64,000 nucleotides of DNA, taken from the NCBI RefSeq assembly GCF_029892425.1, contig NZ_JARXWB010000007.1, forward strand, positions 1 to 64,000, given 5' to 3'. The position numbers and the translations under genes are program-made. How positions within the stretch are numbered: the stretch's first letter is position 1; each line of letters begins with the position of its first letter. Below, one piece after another: positions 43,704-51,604 of the stretch. A model generated the notes under the pieces. It had not been told where the DNA came from, ran no database searches, and saw only the letters and a program-made list of their open reading frames with translations. Source of the stretch: Bradyrhizobium sp. BR13661 (lineage in GTDB: Bacteria > Pseudomonadota > Alphaproteobacteria > Rhizobiales > Xanthobacteraceae).

Positions 43704-44690
43704 ATGTATCTCGTCAAGAATTCGCCGCGCGCGCTGTTCGCTGCGCTCATTCCGCTCGCCATCGTCGAAGCCGTGTTGATGGTGTTTGCCGTCGCAGGCG
43801 GGCAGGTGACCGATCCCGAAGGCGTGCCCGCGCCGGATCAGATCCTGATGTTCTATGCGGGCCGCATGGCGATCAATGCCGCCTTCCTGTTCGCCGGGCA
43901 TCTCGTGCTGCGGCAGTGGACGATCTCGAGCCGGCTCGCTTACGGGCTCATGGGCGGCGTCATGGCCGCCGCGAGCTACGGCATCGCGATGCGCAACCAC
44001 ATTCAGCTCGCAGCCCCTGGCGACGGCACGGTGATGACGATCGGCCTGTTGCCGACCATTGCAGGGATGATTGGTGGATTCCTCTATGGTCAATTCGCCG
44101 GGCTCAGCCAGGTCGCACGCGCCGTCGGCGCACCTGCCGCGGCCAGCGCGTCCGAAACGCCGCCGCCCTTGGTTTTCGATGGGCCGGTGCGGGTGCGCAC
44201 GTCGGTCGCGGGGATCGCGATCGCGGCAGTCATGCCGACGGTGCTCGCAACCCTGTTGCCCTACACCTTGCTGCCGCTGTTGATGAACGGCTTTGCGGAC
44301 AAGAGCACCGCCCACATCTTCGCAGCCGTGATCCCGGCCCAGACATTCCTCGTGATGCTGACGATCTCGGTTATTCCCGCAACCATCTTCATGCTCTGCG
44401 TGCACCATGTCGCGCGGGCCATGGACCGCCGCAGCGCCTGGCAATATGCGGTGATCGGCAGCGTTGCGGCATTCGCCTGCGCGCTGCTGCTCGCGTTTGT
44501 GGCGCCGCTGCTCGCCGTGCTGGCGGCGCCGGCCGCATTCTGCGGCGCGGTCATGGGGGCGCTCTATCGCCGCTTCGCCGGCCTCGAGCCTTTGCCGCTG
44601 CCCGAGGCGGTGATCGCAACCGATCCCAACGCGCTGGTCGGTGCCGATCATCCGTCGCGGCACCAGCACGACGTCATCCTCAGCAACTAG
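43704..44690 (+). CDS. Polytopic membrane protein, hypothetical
   Basis: A 328-residue protein with about eight membrane helices and a soluble loop at about residues 150-175 ('APAAASASETPPPL'). Helices repeat in two similar halves, but I see no transporter signature. C-terminal residues are polar and histidine-rich ('GADHPSRHQHD'). ATG 43704 is chosen; upstream residues are not coding-like. A 54-residue gene follows 17 nt later, so they may be co-transcribed. Confidence 0.65.
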   Translation: MYLVKNSPRALFAALIPLAIVEAVLMVFAVAGGQVTDPEGVPAPDQILMFYAGRMAINAAFLFAGHLVLRQWTISSRLAYGLMGGVMAAASYGIAMRNHIQLAAPGDGTVMTIGLLPTIAGMIGGFLYGQFAGLSQVARAVGAPAAASASETPPPLVFDGPVRVRTSVAGIAIAAVMPTVLATLLPYTLLPLLMNGFADKSTAHIFAAVIPAQTFLVMLTISVIPATIFMLCVHHVARAMDRRSAWQYAVIGSVAAFACALLLAFVAPLLAVLAAPAAFCGAVMGALYRRFAGLEPLPLPEAVIATDPNALVGADHPSRHQHDVILSN

Positions 44691-44707
44691 GCGCGCCGGG
44701 TGGACAC

Positions 44708-44872
44708 ATGAAAAGCGTTGCTGCGATTGGTGTGGGCATGGTGATTGCGGCGGCTGCCGCGCTCTGGTTTGCGACAGGGCCTGTGGTGGTAACGTCTGAG
44801 ATCAGGCCGCTCCCGGTGAATCCGAGTTTGCCGGTATTCAAGCAGGTCCCGTCGAAATTCGACGGCAAGTGA
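44708..44872 (+). CDS. Small membrane-anchored or exported protein
   Basis: 54 residues, MKSVAAIGVGMVIAAAAALW then a polar tail with 'TSEIRPLPVNPSLP'. One hydrophobic N-terminal helix could anchor it or act as a signal peptide. It starts 17 nt after the previous stop. Too short for most gene finders; coding support comes from the clear signal-like start and GC-rich third positions. Confidence 0.5.
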   Translation: MKSVAAIGVGMVIAAAAALWFATGPVVVTSEIRPLPVNPSLPVFKQVPSKFDGK

Positions 44873-44943
44873 GCCAGAGGTGCTGACCTGCTTTTAGCAG
44901 CCAAAGGTGAATTGCTTCACAGGCGTTTTGCTGCAGTTGCGCT

Positions 44944-44975
44944 ATGCCTCAATGGCTCGTTGCCATTGGAGGCAT
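44944..44975 (+). promoter_or_regulatory. Hairpin that buries the ribosome binding site
   Basis: ATGCCTCAATGGC (44944-44956) pairs with GCCATTGGAGGCAT (44962-44975), a 13-bp stem with one bulged G (44968) and a 5-nt loop. The GGAGG ribosome binding site is inside the 3' arm and the ATG is at 44977. This is the layout of RNA thermometers or other translational switches. Confidence 0.5.
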
Positions 44976-44976
44976 C

Positions 44977-45189
44977 ATGCAAAATTTCAATGATCAATTT
45001 GACGAGAACGACCGCCGCATCGTGCGCAAATGGCGTTTGGCCACGCTCGGCTTCTACGGATCGGTCCTGGCCGGACTGGTCGTGTACGCGGCGCTGCACT
45101 GGAATCCAGAGGTGAACTACGCCTCGGTCGATTCCGCGGCCCACGCCAGGCTTGCGGGCGGCGGCGGGCGCGCGCCGTTCGCGCCTTAA
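44977..45189 (+). CDS. Small single-span membrane protein
   Basis: A 70-residue protein. The N-terminus is charged (MQNFNDQFDENDRRIVRKW), then one membrane segment (TLGFYGSVLAGLVVYAALHW), then a short periplasmic tail. GGAGG lies five bases before ATG 44977. Its ribosome binding site is masked by the hairpin at 44944-44975, so its expression may depend on temperature or a factor. Its stop overlaps the end of the convergent lipoprotein-repeat gene by four bases. Confidence 0.6.
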   Translation: MQNFNDQFDENDRRIVRKWRLATLGFYGSVLAGLVVYAALHWNPEVNYASVDSAAHARLAGGGGRAPFAP

Positions 45190-45620
45190 TTGTCAGGCCG
45201 CGCGATGCGCCATTGCAGCGTCGTGGCGGTGCCGTTGGCATCGCCCGGCGCCTTGTCCGCCGGCGAGGTGTAGAGCGGGCGATAACGGTACGCCCACATC
45301 TTGCTGCCGTCCTCGCGGTCGATCACGGTGAAGTCGCCGATCGCCTTGGCTTCCGCGGTCGCGGCGAGCGGCACCCAGCTTTCGGTGCACTTGCCGTTGC
45401 AGGTCGACGTCTTGCCGGTGGTGTCGCGCTCGTAAGTGTAGAGCGTCATACCCTTGAGATCGACGAGCTTGGGACCCTGCTTGGTGAGGACCACCTTCGC
45501 AGGCGCGGTCGTCGCTTCAGGCTTCGGCGGAGGAGGGGCCTCGCCGCCGCCATGTCCATTCGCGAGCGCATGACCGGTCGACAGCGCGATGACTGTGGCC
45601 GCAATGACGAACCTGAACAT
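45186..45620 (-). CDS. Secreted Y-x4-D lipoprotein-repeat protein (COG4315)
   Basis: A 144-residue exported protein with signal peptide 'FVIAATVIALSTGHALA'. The COG4315/PF03640 repeat is visible: 'LVDLKGMTLYTYERDTTGKTSTCNGKCTESWVPL', then 'AIGDFTVIDREDGSKMWAYRYRPLYTS'. Two Cys in 'TCNGKC' probably pair. Related proteins are periplasmic or outer-membrane associated with unknown role. A CtrA-like box lies 23 bases upstream. Confidence 0.82.
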   Translation of the reverse strand: MFRFVIAATVIALSTGHALANGHGGGEAPPPPKPEATTAPAKVVLTKQGPKLVDLKGMTLYTYERDTTGKTSTCNGKCTESWVPLAATAEAKAIGDFTVIDREDGSKMWAYRYRPLYTSPADKAPGDANGTATTLQWRIARPDN

Positions 45621-45642
45621 CCAAAACTCCAGACCGGCAAAG

Positions 45643-45657
45643 TTAATGGCGCGTTAA
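45643..45657 (-). promoter_or_regulatory. CtrA-type box upstream of the COG4315 gene
   Basis: On the minus strand TTAA-CGCGCCA-TTAAC matches the CtrA consensus exactly. It lies 23 bases upstream of the gene start at 45620. In a high-GC genome this spacing is rare by chance. Confidence 0.5.
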
Positions 45658-45740
45658 GCGCAGAATTGGCGTCAACCGTAACAGAAGAAGGTTAGTTCCA
45701 GGTTTCGTCGCATTGCGACAAATACGCATGAAGGGGGCAG

Positions 45741-46205
45741 TCATGCCTGCATATCGCGCAAAGGTGCGCGACTGAGCTCGTTGCCGGCGGCGATCGCCTT
45801 GCGCAACAGCCGCATCAGTTCCTCGCCTTCCCTCGCGCTGAGGCCGCGCAACATGATCTGCTGGGCCGACTCGACCGCTGGCGTGATCTTGCGCAGGACG
45901 CGGCGACCCTCATCGGTGATCTCGAGCTCGCGGGCGCGGCGGTCGCGGGGACTGGCGCGGCGTTCGGCGAGGCCCTTCTGCACCAGGCGATCGACCACGC
46001 CGGTGATGGTGGTGCGGTCATAAGCGATCAGTCCTGCGAGCGTGACCTGGTCCAGTCCCGGATTGGCCTTGATGGTCGCGAGCGCCGCGTACTGCACCGG
46101 GGTGAGGTCGAAGCCGGCTTCGCCGACCTCGGCCAGGAATACCGCCACCGCGATCTGTTGAAATCTCCGTGCAAGATGCCCGGGCATGTCGTTGTTGTCT
46201 CTCAC
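45741..46205 (-). CDS. MarR family regulator of the FAD monooxygenase
   Basis: A 154-residue MarR-type winged helix: 'LTPVQYAALATIKANPGLDQVTLAGLIAYDRTTITGVVDRLVQKGLAERRASPRDRRARELEITDEGRRVL'. These dimers release DNA when a phenolic ligand binds. It is divergent from the FAD monooxygenase gene, and a 23-bp palindrome lies in the shared promoter region. GTG 46205 has GAGGAG six bases upstream; a GTG at 46223 is also in frame. Confidence 0.87.
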   Translation of the reverse strand: MRDNNDMPGHLARRFQQIAVAVFLAEVGEAGFDLTPVQYAALATIKANPGLDQVTLAGLIAYDRTTITGVVDRLVQKGLAERRASPRDRRARELEITDEGRRVLRKITPAVESAQQIMLRGLSAREGEELMRLLRKAIAAGNELSRAPLRDMQA

Positions 46206-46241
46206 CGAATTCTCCTCGAACACAGGGACGGTGCACGGTCA

Positions 46242-46270
46242 TTGACAAGTATACTGATAGTCAGCATACT
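46242..46270 (+). promoter_or_regulatory. Promoter with embedded MarR operator
   Basis: TTGACA at 46242-46247, 17 nt, and CATACT at 46265-46270 form a good sigma70 promoter for the monooxygenase gene. The spacer and -10 hold AGTATACTG-ATAGT-CAGCATACT (46248-46270), an inverted repeat with 8 of 9 bases matching, the natural target of the divergent MarR protein. Confidence 0.7.
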
Positions 46271-46307
46271 GAGCAATATCGAAAAGACATCAACGGGAGA
46301 GGTGCTC

Positions 46308-48230
46308 ATGCAATTCCATCTCAATGGATTCCAGCCGGGCGATCCCGAGATTGCCGATCCCGCGGAACGCATTCAGGCTGCAGGCGCTGCGGGCGCGGTG
46401 CCTGATGAGGTCGATGTCCTCATCGTCGGCTGTGGCCCTGCCGGCCTGACGCTGGCCGCCCAGCTCGCGCAATTCCCCGACATCAAGACCTGCATCGTCG
46501 AGCAGAAGCCGGGCCGGCTTGCCATCGGCCAAGCCGACGGCATCGCCTGTCGCACGATGGAGATGTTCCACGCCTTTGGCTTCAGCGAGCGCGTGCTGAA
46601 GGAAGCCTATTGGGTCAACGAAACCACGTTCTGGAAACCGGATGAGCGGGCGCCGGAGAAGATCGTCCGCAGCGGCCGGGTGCAGGACGTCGAGGACGGG
46701 CTGTCGGAATTCCCGCACGTCATCCTCAACCAGGCGCGCATCCATGACGGCTTTCTCGACGTCATGCGTAGATCACAGGCCAAGCTCGAGCCCTACTACG
46801 GAAGGCGTCTGCTCGACCTCCAGGTTGATCCTGCCACAGGCCCCGCCGATCATGCCGTGACGGTGCGCCTCGAACGTGGCGAGGGTGCGAACGAGGGCAA
46901 GATCGAGACGATCAAGGCGCGCTATGTCGTCGGTTGCGACGGCGCGCGCAGCACGGTGCGCAAATCGATCGGCCGCGAGCTGCATGGCGATTCCGCCAAC
47001 CACGCCTGGGGCGTGATGGACGTGCTTGCGGTGACCGATTTCCCGGACATCCGCTTCAAGAGCCTGATCCAGTCGGCGAAGGACGGCAGCCTGCTGATCA
47101 TTCCGCGCGAGGGCGGCTACATGGTTCGCATCTATGTGGAGCTGGCAAAACTCGACGTCGGGGAGCGGGTTGCCAACCGCAACATCACCGCCGATGATGT
47201 CATTGCTAAAGCGCAACGGATCCTTGCTCCGCACAAGCTTGCGGTGAAGGAGATCGCCTGGTGGTCGGTCTATGAGATCGGCCAGCGTCTCACCGACAAG
47301 TTCGACGATGTGCCGGAAGCCGAGATCGGCACGCGGCTGCCCCGCATCTTCATCGCCGGCGATGCCTGCCATACCCACAGCCCGAAGGCGGGGCAGGGCA
47401 TGAACGTCTCGATGCAGGACGCCTTCAATCTCGGCTGGAAGCTCGCGGCCGTTCTGCGCAAGCAGTGTGCCCCACACCTGCTGCATTCCTATTCGGCTGA
47501 GCGGCAGGCGGTGGCGAAGGAGCTGATCGACTTCGATCGCGAATGGGCAGGGATTTTGGCTTCGGCGGCCAAGGCCGGCGGTGCCGATGCCGCCAAGACG
47601 CAGGACTATTTCGTCAGGCACGGACGCTACACGGCGGGCACGGCGACGCACTACACGCCGTCGATCCTCACCGGCGAAGGTTCGCATCAGCATCTCGCGC
47701 AAGGCTTCGTCATCGGCAAGCGTTTCCATTCCGCGCCTGTCATCCGGCTTGGAGATGCCAAGCCAGTGCATCTTGGCCACGCGGCGCAAGCCGATGGCCG
47801 TTTCCGCCTTTACGCGTTCTCCGGCGCGGAGGATCCGGCGGCGGCCGGGTCAGCCGTTCGCGCGCTGTGCAATTTCCTTGCGGAAGCCAGGGAGTCACCG
47901 CTGAAGCGATATACGCACGCAGGAGCAGACATTGATGCCGTGATCGATCTGCGCGCTGTGTTTCAGCAGGATCATCGCGAGCTCGCGATCGAGGCGATGC
48001 CGACACTGTTGCTGCCATGCAAGGGACGTTACGGCTTGCTCGACTACGAAAAGATGTTCTGTCCGGACCTCAAGAGCGGCCACGACGTTTTCTCCATGCG
48101 CGGCATCGATCGGAAGGTCGGCTGCATGGTCGTGGTGCGGCCCGATCAATATGTCGCGCAGGTGCTGCCGCTCAACGACTTTGCTGCGCTCGCGGCATAT
48201 TTTGACGGCTTCATGCTGCAGGTGAATTAA
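46308..48230 (+). CDS. FAD-dependent aromatic monooxygenase (3-hydroxybenzoate 4-/phenol 2-monooxygenase type)
   Basis: A 640-residue flavoprotein hydroxylase. The FAD motif is 'VDVLIVGCGPAGLTLAAQLAQ' near residue 35, the DG motif 'YVVGCDGARSTVRKSIG' near 210 and the GD motif 'IFIAGDACHTHSPKAGQGMNVSMQDAFNLGWKLA' near 350. The C-terminal 200 residues resemble the thioredoxin-like domain of phenol hydroxylase and MobA-type enzymes, which hydroxylate phenols or hydroxybenzoates with NAD(P)H and O2. ATG 46308 has GGGAGAGG upstream. The MarR gene is divergent. No ring-cleavage genes lie nearby, so the pathway is continued elsewhere. Confidence 0.87.
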   Translation: MQFHLNGFQPGDPEIADPAERIQAAGAAGAVPDEVDVLIVGCGPAGLTLAAQLAQFPDIKTCIVEQKPGRLAIGQADGIACRTMEMFHAFGFSERVLKEAYWVNETTFWKPDERAPEKIVRSGRVQDVEDGLSEFPHVILNQARIHDGFLDVMRRSQAKLEPYYGRRLLDLQVDPATGPADHAVTVRLERGEGANEGKIETIKARYVVGCDGARSTVRKSIGRELHGDSANHAWGVMDVLAVTDFPDIRFKSLIQSAKDGSLLIIPREGGYMVRIYVELAKLDVGERVANRNITADDVIAKAQRILAPHKLAVKEIAWWSVYEIGQRLTDKFDDVPEAEIGTRLPRIFIAGDACHTHSPKAGQGMNVSMQDAFNLGWKLAAVLRKQCAPHLLHSYSAERQAVAKELIDFDREWAGILASAAKAGGADAAKTQDYFVRHGRYTAGTATHYTPSILTGEGSHQHLAQGFVIGKRFHSAPVIRLGDAKPVHLGHAAQADGRFRLYAFSGAEDPAAAGSAVRALCNFLAEARESPLKRYTHAGADIDAVIDLRAVFQQDHRELAIEAMPTLLLPCKGRYGLLDYEKMFCPDLKSGHDVFSMRGIDRKVGCMVVVRPDQYVAQVLPLNDFAALAAYFDGFMLQVN

Positions 48231-48318
48231 CGCTTTGCTCCGCCGATGAATGGCGGATGAATATTGAACTGCGTGCGCAGCCGCTCTCAATCTTTTGGCT
48301 GATACGACGATCGTGAGC

Positions 48319-48344
48319 GGAACGCTTTATTCCGCTCGCGCGTT
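48319..48344 (+). promoter_or_regulatory. EcfG-type promoter of the SH3 gene (inside an inverted repeat)
   Basis: GGAAC at 48319-48323, a 17-nt spacer and CGTT at 48341-48344 match the general-stress promoter. The region 48316-48338 also forms the inverted repeat GAGCGGAA-(7)-TTCCGCTC, so a hairpin is an alternative reading. The SH3 gene starts 26 bases later. Confidence 0.45.
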
Positions 48345-48369
48345 CCGCCTCTCAGAGGAGGACTTCGTC

Positions 48370-49341
48370 ATGAGATTGAGAACCGCTTTGGTTGCAGCAT
48401 TGCTGCTCGCGCCGACGGCCGCATTGGCCGCTCCCGGAATCGTCACCGTCTCGACAGGACTGCGCGCCGGCCCGGGTGCGGGCTTTCCGCTGGTCGACCG
48501 CGTTCCCGAAGGCGCTCGCGTCAACATCCATGGTTGCCTGCGCGGCAATGCCTGGTGCGACGTGAGCTTCTCCGACGACCGCGGCTGGGTGTCGTCGCAA
48601 TATCTCGAATATCTCTACCGCAACCACTACGTCTATCTGCCCGACTACGCCGACGAGGTCGACGTGCCCGTGGTTCCCTTCGTGCTGAGCTCCTATTGGT
48701 CGAGTTACTATGAAGGGCGCCCCTGGTATCACCGCCACGCCTACTGGAATAGCTACTGGACCTCGCATGAGCGCTTTGCGACGCAGATGACGATCGACCC
48801 GCGCGCCGCGCGCATCGGGCGCGCTGCGACTCGGGACGCTACGGTCGCGCTGGGACGCGATGGACACGCCAAGGGCAACGTCGCAATCTCCGGGCGTGAT
48901 GCTGCGACGGCCCGCGACTCGACAAGCGCCAAGCGCGATGCCGCAGTCGGCGTGGCTCGTAACCGCGCCGAGCGGAGCCAGCGTTTCGTCAATGAGCGAA
49001 CCGCCGTGCAGGAGCGCAATCCCCGTGACGCGCAGGCGCGCATGATGCACGAACAGGCCGCAAGCCGCGCTGCGGTACGCGCGCAACCGATGGCGCGTGC
49101 ACATGAAGCACCGCGCATGTCGGCTGCGCCTGCGGCCCTGCCTGCGATGCCGCACGTCGCTCAGCCGAATGTCAGTCATGGTGCGCCGATGAATGCTCAT
49201 GCGCAGATGCCGGCGCCGCGTGCGGCCGCACCTGCACCCGCCATGCCGCATCCGGGTGGAGGCGGCGGCGGTGCTCCGCACATCAGTGCTGCGCCACCAC
49301 ACGGCGGCGGCGCGCCAGGCGGCGGCCGCGAGAAACACTAG
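48370..49341 (+). CDS. Exported SH3-domain protein with low-complexity tail
   Basis: A 323-residue protein with signal peptide 'MRLRTALVAALLLAPTAALA'. A bacterial SH3 domain follows: 'STGLRAGPGAGFPLVDRVPEGARVNIHGCLRGNAWCDVSF...GWVSSQYLEY'. Next come Tyr/Trp-rich segments and a long Ala/Pro/His/Gly-rich tail ending in Gly-rich repeats. Such proteins bind cell-wall or other envelope targets. Two Cys in the SH3 domain (GCLRGNAWC) may pair. ATG 48370 has AGGAGGAC upstream, and the EcfG-type promoter suggests stress induction. Confidence 0.8.
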   Translation: MRLRTALVAALLLAPTAALAAPGIVTVSTGLRAGPGAGFPLVDRVPEGARVNIHGCLRGNAWCDVSFSDDRGWVSSQYLEYLYRNHYVYLPDYADEVDVPVVPFVLSSYWSSYYEGRPWYHRHAYWNSYWTSHERFATQMTIDPRAARIGRAATRDATVALGRDGHAKGNVAISGRDAATARDSTSAKRDAAVGVARNRAERSQRFVNERTAVQERNPRDAQARMMHEQAASRAAVRAQPMARAHEAPRMSAAPAALPAMPHVAQPNVSHGAPMNAHAQMPAPRAAAPAPAMPHPGGGGGGAPHISAAPPHGGGAPGGGREKH

Positions 49342-49349
49342 CGTCGTTG

Positions 49350-49378
49350 AAAAGCCCGGCCTTCGTGCCGGGCTTTTT
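49350..49378 (+). terminator. Rho-independent terminator of the SH3 gene
   Basis: AAAAGCCCGGC-(6 nt)-GCCGGGCTTTTT, an 11-bp perfect stem followed by a T-tract, 9 nt past the SH3 stop. Confidence 0.9.
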
Positions 49379-49510
49379 GTCGGGATCTGACGCGGGTTCC
49401 GTGCGCGTACAATTTGAGAAGGTTCTTCGCGGGCAGATTTCATCGATCGTAATATGTCTATTCAAAGCTGTAAGCATCCACTCGGGGCAGCGGGGCACGG
49501 GAGGATGCAG

Positions 49511-49789
49511 ATGAGACAGAACCAGGCGGAGTCGCGCCGCCAGAATGTCGCGAAGCGTTCGATGACCAAAGAGGCCAAGCAACTCGCCGGTCTGATTGCC
49601 GGCTTGCGCAAATCCCTCGACGGCATCCACAAGGAGCGGGCGAGCACCAAGCTCTCCGGCGCCGAGATGGGTCTACTCGACGAGCGGCGCAACAATTTGT
49701 TGTTGACCATTGCCGCCCTGGACGACCGTCTGTCGGCCGTGCAGGGTTTGATTGATCTTGGCCGTCCACACGTCATCCGCGTTCACTAG
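49511..49789 (+). CDS. Small hypothetical helical protein
   Basis: A 92-residue soluble protein, mostly two long helices with heptad-like spacing ('AKQLAGLIAGLRKSLDGIHKERAS', 'LLTIAALDDRLSAVQGLIDLG'), so it may form a coiled-coil dimer. GGGAGG lies six bases before ATG 49511. No family recognised. Confidence 0.55.
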   Translation: MRQNQAESRRQNVAKRSMTKEAKQLAGLIAGLRKSLDGIHKERASTKLSGAEMGLLDERRNNLLLTIAALDDRLSAVQGLIDLGRPHVIRVH

Positions 49790-50042
49790 GCGCGCATTGC
49801 AGGCATGATCGGTTCCGTCGCGGCGGCGATGGGCCCAGCCTGGCCGTGGCGGCGAACAAGCTCCCGGCAAGCAGAATCACATTCATGAGGCGGCAGACGA
49901 ATGACCTCGGTCGCCGGCTGGAACCGGCGTCGGCGCACAATGCCGCCGTGGATGGCACCAAATTGCCACGCTCCCGGCGAATTGCCGCCAAAGGCCGCTG
50001 TCACGACGAGGACGGGTGCGGGATAACGCAAGGGGATGCGCA

Positions 50043-50222
50043 TTGGCGTATAAAATGATCGCAGAACGCGACAATGAGAAGTACAGTTTTTCCCGCGAGA
50101 GCCGGCTGCTCATCGTGGCGAAGGGAAAAGTTTGGGCGAGCGAAGGATGGCGGGTCGTCATTACCGATCAGGACGGCAAGGCCTACGCGCCGCCGGAGTT
50201 CGACCAGTTGCTGGCGGCGTGA
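50043..50222 (+). CDS. Small hypothetical protein, rhizobial type
   Basis: A 59-residue protein (residues 5 onward MIAERDNEKYSFSRESRLLIVAKGKVW) that reads as one small domain with the C-terminal 'ITDQDGKAYAPPEFDQLL'. TTG 50043 has AAGGGG seven bases upstream; the first ATG is 50055 and has a weaker site. I recall similar short proteins in rhizobia, with no function known. Confidence 0.6.
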   Translation: MAYKMIAERDNEKYSFSRESRLLIVAKGKVWASEGWRVVITDQDGKAYAPPEFDQLLAA

Positions 50223-50247
50223 CCGCAGCAGGGGCTAGGGGACGACA

Positions 50248-50631
50248 TTGAGATCGCTGTTTCGACCGGGGCGCGAGGTTATCGCGCCTCTGGTGATTCT
50301 TGAGACGATTCTTGGGAGCATGGCTGTAGCGAGCGTCGTGCTGACGGCGCCGCTCGCGTCCGCGCAAAATCTCGACGCGGGCAAATCGCCCGAAAAGCTC
50401 TTTGCCGACGGCTGCTCGGCCTGCCACCGCAGCCCGCGCGGACTGGCCAAGGGGCGCATGAGCCTGACGCTCACCTGGTTCCTCCAGGACCATTATTCGG
50501 CCGGTCCTGACACCGCCAAGGCGCTCGCAGCCTATCTGCAGTCTGTCGACGAACCCCCGCCGAGCGCCGCAGCCAAACCGCGCGCAAAGTCATCCAAGCC
50601 GCGCCCGCCCAAGCCGGTACAAGCCCACTAG
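50248..50631 (+). CDS. Small exported c-type cytochrome
   Basis: A 127-residue protein. After a signal/TM segment (ILGSMAVASVVLTAPLASA) there is one CxxCH heme site, 'FADGCSACHRSPRGLA', near residue 54. A second Met ligand may be in 'GRMSLTLTWFL'. The C-terminus is Lys/Pro/Ala-rich ('KPRAKSSKPRPPKP'). It probably carries electrons in the periplasm. TTG 50248 has GGGGA upstream. It lies next to the small rhizobial protein; no partner enzyme is visible. Confidence 0.72.
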   Translation: MRSLFRPGREVIAPLVILETILGSMAVASVVLTAPLASAQNLDAGKSPEKLFADGCSACHRSPRGLAKGRMSLTLTWFLQDHYSAGPDTAKALAAYLQSVDEPPPSAAAKPRAKSSKPRPPKPVQAH

Positions 50632-50650
50632 ATGTCGGTCCGGATCCTGG

Positions 50651-51220
50651 CTACCCGCGCCGATGGGTCTGCGCGATCAGATGGCGACGCATTGCGCGCA
50701 GATCGGCGCTCATGCGGGTCTGTCCTGTCGTGACGAAGGACAGCCAGGCGCCGTCGGCCGCAAGACGGACGATGTGGAGTTCGAGCGCGGCGTCAGTGGC
50801 GCGATGCCGCTTCAGGCGCGCCTTCATCCAGTCATTCCAAAGCCTGCGCAACGATGGATCGGTGACGACCACCATGCTCAGCGCCGCCCAAGGTGTTGCG
50901 AAGCCGAAGGCCTTTCCGGTGAAAACGGCATTGACGTAAGCGCGCGTAAAACTGCCGCGCGGCTTCGGGTCCGCCTCGATGGCCGCGTCAATCTCGGCAT
51001 CGACGCAGGCGAGCAGGTCGGCGAATAGCCCCTCGATCAGCGCCTGCTTGCTTCCAAAATGATGAAACAGCCCGCCCTTAGTGACGCCAGCGGCCGCTGC
51101 CACCGCCTGCACGGTCACTCCGGCGACGCCGTGGTCCAAGGCGATTGCGGCGGCGTGATCGAGCAGGGCGCGCCGGACCTGCTCGGGCTGCTTGGCGCGG
51201 GTGTAGGCGCTCGCCGGCAT
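50651..51220 (-). CDS. TetR family regulator of the SMR efflux gene
   Basis: A 189-residue TetR protein. The HTH is 'LLDHAAAIALDHGVAGVTVQAVAAAAGVTKGGLFHHFGSKQALIEG', and the C-terminal domain resembles the TetR_C of multidrug regulators. Its ATG shares a base with the SMR stop (TGATG at 51218-51222), so the two are translationally coupled. It probably represses the pump and itself through the 12-bp palindrome upstream of the SMR gene. Confidence 0.85.
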   Translation of the reverse strand: MPASAYTRAKQPEQVRRALLDHAAAIALDHGVAGVTVQAVAAAAGVTKGGLFHHFGSKQALIEGLFADLLACVDAEIDAAIEADPKPRGSFTRAYVNAVFTGKAFGFATPWAALSMVVVTDPSLRRLWNDWMKARLKRHRATDAALELHIVRLAADGAWLSFVTTGQTRMSADLRAMRRHLIAQTHRRG

Positions 51221-51564
51221 CAATGCGCCGTCGTTTGCGAGAACAGGTTGATGACGACGACCCCGGAGACGATCAGCCCGATGCCGACGAAAGCTGCGGC
51301 GTCCAGCATCTGGCGGAACAGGACGAAGGAGACGGTGGCGGTCAGGATGATGCCGACCCCGCCCCAGATCGCGTAGGCGATGCTCAACGGGATGACCCGG
51401 ATCGCGACCGACAGCGCGTAGAACGAGGCGATGTAGAACAGCACCATCGCCAGCGTCGGCCAGGGGCGCGTGAACTGCGCGGACTGCTGCAGGAAGGCGG
51501 ACGCCGTCACCTCGAAGACGATGGCAAGGGCAAGCGCGGCATAGGAGGTGACAGCGGACGTCAT
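51220..51564 (-). CDS. SMR family small multidrug efflux pump (EmrE/SugE type)
   Basis: A 114-residue protein with four membrane helices. The conserved proton/drug-binding Glu is in 'AIVFEVTASAFLQQSAQF' (Glu18). Other SMR features are 'RPWPTLAMVLFYIASFYALSVAIRVIPLSIAYAIWGGVGI', which carries the family Trp and Gly pair, and 'GLIVSGVVVINLFS'. These dimers export cationic drugs or guanidinium for protons. ATG 51564 fits the family N-terminus better than 51588. Confidence 0.88.
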   Translation of the reverse strand: MTSAVTSYAALALAIVFEVTASAFLQQSAQFTRPWPTLAMVLFYIASFYALSVAIRVIPLSIAYAIWGGVGIILTATVSFVLFRQMLDAAAFVGIGLIVSGVVVINLFSQTTAH

Positions 51565-51592
51565 GGCGATCTCGTGCGGGACGCGCAAAAGA

Positions 51593-51604
51593 TACCGCGC
51601 GGTA
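51593..51604. promoter_or_regulatory. Perfect 12-bp palindrome, TetR operator candidate
   Basis: TACCGCGCGGTA is a perfect palindrome 29 bases upstream of the SMR start, with further symmetry in flanking bases (ATACC...GGTAT). It is the natural site for the TetR protein encoded downstream of the SMR gene. Confidence 0.6.

Noticed and set aside
49790..50042. Several short frames on both strands.
   Set aside because: None has a credible start signal or protein-like composition.
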